Shown here in pieces: positions 60,531 through 64,000 of a DNA stretch of 64,000 nt (its first letter is position 1; each line of letters opens with the position of its first letter). Made by a program: the position numbers and the translations under genes. Source of the stretch: JACQQW01 sp964520655 (GTDB lineage: Bacteria; Omnitrophota; Gorgyraeia; Zapsychrales; Fredricksoniimonadaceae); contig CAZFNI010000012.1 of the NCBI GenBank assembly GCA_964520655.1, positions 1-64,000 of the forward strand, read 5' to 3'. The notes beneath the pieces are model-generated. The model was not told the origin of the DNA, did not search any database, and saw nothing but the letters and a program-made list of their open reading frames with translations.

Positions 60531-60540
60531 AGAAGCCGCT

Positions 60541-60569
60541 ATTGTAGCGAAAAGATTTTTAAATTGCAA
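60541..60569 (-). promoter_or_regulatory. Promoter of glyS (near-leaderless)
   Basis: Minus-strand -35 TTGCAA (60564-60569), 17-base spacer, -10 TACAAT (60541-60546). The glyS ATG starts 10 bases after the -10 element, so only 3-4 untranslated bases are expected. It lies in the 59-base gap after rsmE and could drive glyS, ppdK, the sigma factor and genes further down. Confidence 0.6.
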
Positions 60570-60589
60570 GTGCCATATGTCGGCATTTT

Positions 60590-61294
60590 TTAGAACAATT
60601 TCGCGGTGATATATGCCAAAGCGGCATCCACCCGCAGTATCCTGGGCCCGAAACTTGCTTTGATAAACCCCTCGGCTTCAAACAATTCCAGCTCAAATGG
60701 GGTGATCCCTCCCTCCGGACCTATGACAAGGACAATGGGGACCTTGGACGCCCCTGCCAATTCATCTGTACCGCCTGGATGGGCAAGTATTTTCACACAC
60801 CCCTGCGAGATCTTCGGCAGCTCATCCTGCACAAATGGTTTAAATTGAGGGTGGAATGTTACCTTAGGCATGCGCGTATCTTTGGCCTGCTCTAACCCCA
60901 GCGTCAAATGCTCCCTGACCGACTCCTCCCGCAATGTCCTGGAATTCCACAAGCTTTTTTCAACACGGCTGAAATTGATCACATGAATGTCTTTGAGGCC
61001 CAGCATCGCGGAAAAGAATAACGCGCGTTTGAACAAATGCGGTCTTGGCAACGCTAGAACCAGCGTCATCGGAAGCGGCGATGGCGGCGGCTGGTCTAAC
61101 TTCACCGCCAGCTCGACCCCTTCAGTGATACTGACCACTTCACCTTTGCCCATTTGGCCATCGCATAATCCGACCGTTAACACATCGCCGTGCTTGGACT
61201 TTAAGACTGTGGTGATGTGATCGAAACGGTGGCCAAAAAGACGAACCCGGTCGACAGCGATAAAATCTTCAGAGAACAATAAGATCAGGTTCAT
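60590..61294 (-). CDS. rsmE: 16S rRNA m3U1498 methyltransferase RsmE
   Basis: 234 residues. The SPOUT-knot signature of RsmE is intact: LVIGPEGGITPFELELFE and SFGPRILRVDAALAYI, preceded by an N-terminal PUA-like domain (FGHRFDHITTVLKSKHGD). It methylates N3 of U1498 in 16S rRNA. Four-base overlap with panB upstream. Confidence 0.92.
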   Translation of the reverse strand: MNLILLFSEDFIAVDRVRLFGHRFDHITTVLKSKHGDVLTVGLCDGQMGKGEVVSITEGVELAVKLDQPPPSPLPMTLVLALPRPHLFKRALFFSAMLGLKDIHVINFSRVEKSLWNSRTLREESVREHLTLGLEQAKDTRMPKVTFHPQFKPFVQDELPKISQGCVKILAHPGGTDELAGASKVPIVLVIGPEGGITPFELELFEAEGFIKASFGPRILRVDAALAYITAKLF

Positions 61295-62112
61295 ATCAGC
61301 TGGTTTGACTCATCCTGCGGCATGTGGAACGAATGCGCGTCGTCGGGGAAAGACCCGTCAGCAACGTCCTGTTTATATTGCTTAAACGCGTCCTGCATCA
61401 GTGGCGCAAGGTCAATGAACTTCTTCGAGAATTTCGGACTGCGGCCCGTGGTCAAGCCCAACAGATCATGGCTGACAAGCACCTGGCCGTCGCAGTATTT
61501 CCCAGCGCCTATGCCAAATGTAGGGATTGACAACTGATCCGTGATGATCCGTGCTAATTCTTGAGGAATACATTCCAGCACAATGGCAAAACAGCCAGCC
61601 TCCTGCAAACCCTTCGCTTGGGCAATGATCTTTTTAGCAGAGGCCGCATCCTTACCCTGGACTTTCATGCCGTCTTTAGAAGCAACTGTCTGCGGAGTTA
61701 GGCCGATATGACCCATGACAGCGATGCCTGACTTGACTATTGAGGCCGCTACGGTTAAACATTCCCCAAACCATTCCAGCTTGACCGCTTTGCAGCCAGC
61801 TTCCTGGACAAACAGTTGCGCATTAGCGACAGATTTCTGGGGATCGACCTGATAGGCTTCAAATGGCATATCTCCGACGACTAGAGCACTCTTGACCGCG
61901 CGGGTCACCGCTTTGCAATGATGCAGCATTTCACTCATCCCCACCTGAGTGGTTGACTCCAATCCCAGGACAACATTAGCCAGCGAATCTCCCACCAGGA
62001 TCACGTCGATCCCGCTTTGATCCATCCAGTAAGCGGTGGGATGATCGTAAGCCGTCAGCATTGTCAGCTTCCGCCCCGTTCTCTTGCTGTTTAAAATATC
62101 TGATACTGTCAT
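61291..62112 (-). CDS. panB: 3-methyl-2-oxobutanoate hydroxymethyltransferase PanB
   Basis: 273 residues. Characteristic blocks LTAYDHPTAYWMDQSG, ILVGDSLANVVLG, GDMPFEAY, AVKLEWF, VMGHIGLTPQ, the catalytic Glu in IVLECIP, and FGIGAGKYCDGQVLV. It makes ketopantoate for coenzyme A synthesis, using methylene-tetrahydrofolate. ATGA-type overlaps with both neighbours. No other pan genes are in the window. Confidence 0.96.
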   Translation of the reverse strand: MTVSDILNSKRTGRKLTMLTAYDHPTAYWMDQSGIDVILVGDSLANVVLGLESTTQVGMSEMLHHCKAVTRAVKSALVVGDMPFEAYQVDPQKSVANAQLFVQEAGCKAVKLEWFGECLTVAASIVKSGIAVMGHIGLTPQTVASKDGMKVQGKDAASAKKIIAQAKGLQEAGCFAIVLECIPQELARIITDQLSIPTFGIGAGKYCDGQVLVSHDLLGLTTGRSPKFSKKFIDLAPLMQDAFKQYKQDVADGSFPDDAHSFHMPQDESNQLI

Positions 62113-63461
62113 GACTTTAAGAACTCCGCGATCTTAAATGCTGCGGCCTTGCCACTGGCTATGGCATCGACAACACTACCTGCACCCGTGACCACATTGC
62201 CGGCAGCAAAAACTTTTTCGATGGATGTCAACCCTGTCTGCGCGTCGACCCAGATGCTGCCGTCCGCGTCCAGCCGCAATTGAGGCAAATGCTGCGCGAT
62301 GAACGTGTTGGGCTTCCGGCCCGTTGCCAGAACAACGGTTTGTGCCTCAATGCTCTTGTTCTCTGATCCATCCGCACTAACGACCAGACGATCATTCTCC
62401 TCCTTGACCGTCAACGCTTCCACCTGAACGGACCTTGCAAAACCAAATGCGTTGCCGTCGATGGCCAATGCTTTCATCGGCGCGGCAATAACAACCCCTT
62501 CTTCCCGCGCCAATTCCAGATCTTCCGCCCCCACACCCAGCTGTTCTTCCAATCCATCAAAGATCAAGGTGACTTTCTGGCCGGCCCGAATGGAAAGACG
62601 GGCTGCATCCAAAGCCGCCCAGCCTCCTCCCACAACGACCGTATGTGTCCCTTGCCAAATCCCCCTCTTATCAACATTGAATTGTTTGGACAATTGCTGG
62701 GCGAACATCAATAATTCACCCGCATAATACACACCGCCTAAATTATGCCCTTTAAGATCAATCAAATTGGGAACCCCGGCACCCAGCGCCAATAATACCG
62801 CCGCCTGATTGCCAGCAAAAACATCCTGCATGGACATCGTTGCCCCCACAAAAGCATTTGTCTTAAGAGTCACCCCGAGACTGGTCAACATATCAAATTG
62901 TTCATCGATGATCTTTGTCGGAAGACGGAATTCAGGCAAGGCATAACGCAGCAACCCGCCCGGTTGAGGCAATGCCTCAAGCATGGTCACGGAATATCCG
63001 GACTGAGCTAAATAAAACGCAGCGCTCATACCGGCAGGGCCTGATCCAACGATCGTTACTTTTCTATTTTTTTGCGGCGGTTTTTTTTCTTTAGGGAATT
63101 TCAGCTTGCCGGTATCCGAGGCATAGCGCTCCAACGCCCGGATCGAAACAGCAGCCCCTTCTTCATGAAAAATACACGCTTTTTCGCAAGGTGCCGGACA
63201 AATGCGCCCGCAGATCGCAGGGAATGGATTCTCCAGACGTATGCGCGTCAACGCGCCCAATGCGTCATCTTCCCGCAACAGCCGGATGAATCCCGGGATA
63301 TCGACCCCTAAGGGACAGCCCGACAAACAAGTGGCCACGGCGCATTGCGGGCAGCGTCGGGCCTCCTCTACGTTTTCTTTTTTGTTAAACCCAAGAATGA
63401 CTTCACCAACATTGGTAATCCGCCGTTCTTTAGGTTGGATGGGAGGGTTTGTTTTTCCCAT
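62109..63461 (-). CDS. nfnB: Nfn-type NADPH/ferredoxin transhydrogenase large subunit (GltD-like)
   Basis: 450 residues. The N-terminal Cys motifs (RRCPQCAVATCLSGCPLG and CGRICPAPCEKAC) bind two [4Fe-4S] clusters. The first FAD-binding site is VGSGPAGMSAAFYLA, the second nucleotide site VVGGGWAALDAARL, and the final FAD motif includes VFAAGNVVTGAGSVVDAI. It resembles glutamate synthase small subunits, but pairing with the SudB/NfnA-like gene points to the NADH-dependent ferredoxin:NADP+ oxidoreductase, an electron-bifurcating enzyme. A clear AAGGAG site supports the start, despite the 94-base overlap with nfnA. Confidence 0.85.
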   Translation of the reverse strand: MGKTNPPIQPKERRITNVGEVILGFNKKENVEEARRCPQCAVATCLSGCPLGVDIPGFIRLLREDDALGALTRIRLENPFPAICGRICPAPCEKACIFHEEGAAVSIRALERYASDTGKLKFPKEKKPPQKNRKVTIVGSGPAGMSAAFYLAQSGYSVTMLEALPQPGGLLRYALPEFRLPTKIIDEQFDMLTSLGVTLKTNAFVGATMSMQDVFAGNQAAVLLALGAGVPNLIDLKGHNLGGVYYAGELLMFAQQLSKQFNVDKRGIWQGTHTVVVGGGWAALDAARLSIRAGQKVTLIFDGLEEQLGVGAEDLELAREEGVVIAAPMKALAIDGNAFGFARSVQVEALTVKEENDRLVVSADGSENKSIEAQTVVLATGRKPNTFIAQHLPQLRLDADGSIWVDAQTGLTSIEKVFAAGNVVTGAGSVVDAIASGKAAAFKIAEFLKS

Positions 63462-64000
63462 GCCTGCTCCTTATTTGCCTGGTCGCGTTTGGCCAGATCG
63501 TCAAAATCTATACGTTTACCGTCGAATTGCGGACCATTTACGCAAGCTAACATAAATGCTCCGTCCACACGCACCCGGCATGATCCGCACATCCCCATGC
63601 CGCTGACCATGTGCGGGTTGACGGTGACCCAGATCGGGATATTCCTTTCACCCGCCATGCGGCTCGCCCCCTGCATCATCTCAACAGAACCAATGGCATA
63701 GACCGCGTTCACTTTGAATTTTTCAAGCAGATCACTTAATAGACCCGTCGCCAATCCTTTGCGTTCATAGGATCCATCGTTGGTAGTAATGAACAATTCA
63801 TCGCATACGACACGCATCTGCGCTTCTAACATCAATACTTTCTTGGACTTGGCACCGATGATCCCGATGACCCTGTTCCCTTTTTTCTTTAAAGCCCGGC
63901 AAATCGGCAGGATCTGCGCCGCACCTATCCCCGTCGCCGCGCAAATAACAACGCCGTATTTCTCAATGATCGAAGGCCTTCCCAAGGGACCGACCATGGA
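63368..64000 (-). CDS. nfnA: Nfn/SudB small subunit, FAD/NAD- and 2Fe-2S-binding (5' end beyond window)
   Basis: At least 210 residues; the N-terminus with the FAD-binding beta-barrel lies beyond the right edge, so the apparent ATG at 63997 is internal. Visible parts are the NAD-binding domain (CAATGIGAAQILPICRALK, GIIGAKSKKVLMLEAQM) and the C-terminal [2Fe-2S] motif (VSGMGMCGSCRV ... ACVNGPQFDG). It is the small subunit partner of the protein encoded next, together oxidising NADH and ferredoxin to reduce NADP+, or the reverse. The family also includes dihydroorotate dehydrogenase electron-transfer subunits. Confidence 0.85.
   Translation of the reverse strand, partial: SMVGPLGRPSIIEKYGVVICAATGIGAAQILPICRALKKKGNRVIGIIGAKSKKVLMLEAQMRVVCDELFITTNDGSYERKGLATGLLSDLLEKFKVNAVYAIGSVEMMQGASRMAGERNIPIWVTVNPHMVSGMGMCGSCRVRVDGAFMLACVNGPQFDGKRIDFDDLAKRDQANKEQAWEKQTLPSNLKNGGLPMLVKSFLGLTKKKT

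Overview
The window looks like a chromosomal segment from a Gram-negative (diderm) uncultured bacterium. LpxB, an MsbA-like flippase, a secretin, an F-type secretion channel and several lipoproteins all require an outer membrane. The mix of very large secreted proteins built from GNVGIGT repeats, TMTC-like membrane/TPR proteins, a Nfn-type transhydrogenase, pyruvate phosphate dikinase and B12-dependent MetH reminds me of Candidatus Omnitrophota (OP3). That placement is an inference from gene content, not a proven assignment. Coding density is extreme: most neighbours overlap or sit within a few bases, and no gap longer than 300 bases lacks a gene.

Region 1 (1-14.6 kb, minus strand) holds two paralogous giant secreted proteins, one complete (3197 aa) and one running off the left edge. 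Both are built from phage-tail-fibre-like GNVGIGT repeats with a recurring ~100-residue cassette, YadA-head-like stretches and a Gly-rich insert. A TMTC-like GT-C membrane protein lies between them.

Region 2 (14.7-32.3 kb, minus strand) is the most unusual part. One long operon under a near-perfect sigma70-type promoter encodes an F-plasmid-type type IV secretion apparatus (TraG N-terminal domain, TraA-like pilin, TraL, TraE, TraK, TraB, TraV, TraC, later TraU). An entire type IVb (IncI thin-pilus-like) pilus module is spliced between traC and traU: lipoprotein, secretin, PilM/GspL-like protein, PilO-like protein, PilP, ATPase, inner-membrane platform, major pilin. At the position of the PilV tip adhesin is a pilin fused to a phage tail-collar/receptor-tip-like domain with three HxH motifs. 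No relaxase, coupling protein or integrase is visible, so this looks like an attachment/translocation machine rather than a plain conjugation system.

Region 3 (32.3-43.7 kb) carries envelope genes. They are a TPR protein and MsbA-like transporter (minus), a Gfo/Idh oxidoreductase (GnnA-like) with LpxB (plus), and the complete moxR-DUF58-batA-batB-batC-batD operon (minus). Region 4 (43.7-52.7 kb) has metH (plus), a small secreted-protein/response regulator/radical SAM cluster, a three-gene feo ferrous-iron operon with a candidate metal-responsive operator, and tRNA-Arg(CCU).

Region 5 (52.7-64 kb, minus) is a housekeeping run: membrane TPR protein, apt, a LacI-type sensor domain lacking its DNA-binding part, a group 2 sigma70 factor, ppdK, glyS, rsmE, panB and the two Nfn-type transhydrogenase subunits, the last cut by the right edge. 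Several promoters (metH, the gnnA-like gene, glyS and possibly msbA) lie so close to the start codon that the transcripts should be leaderless or nearly so.
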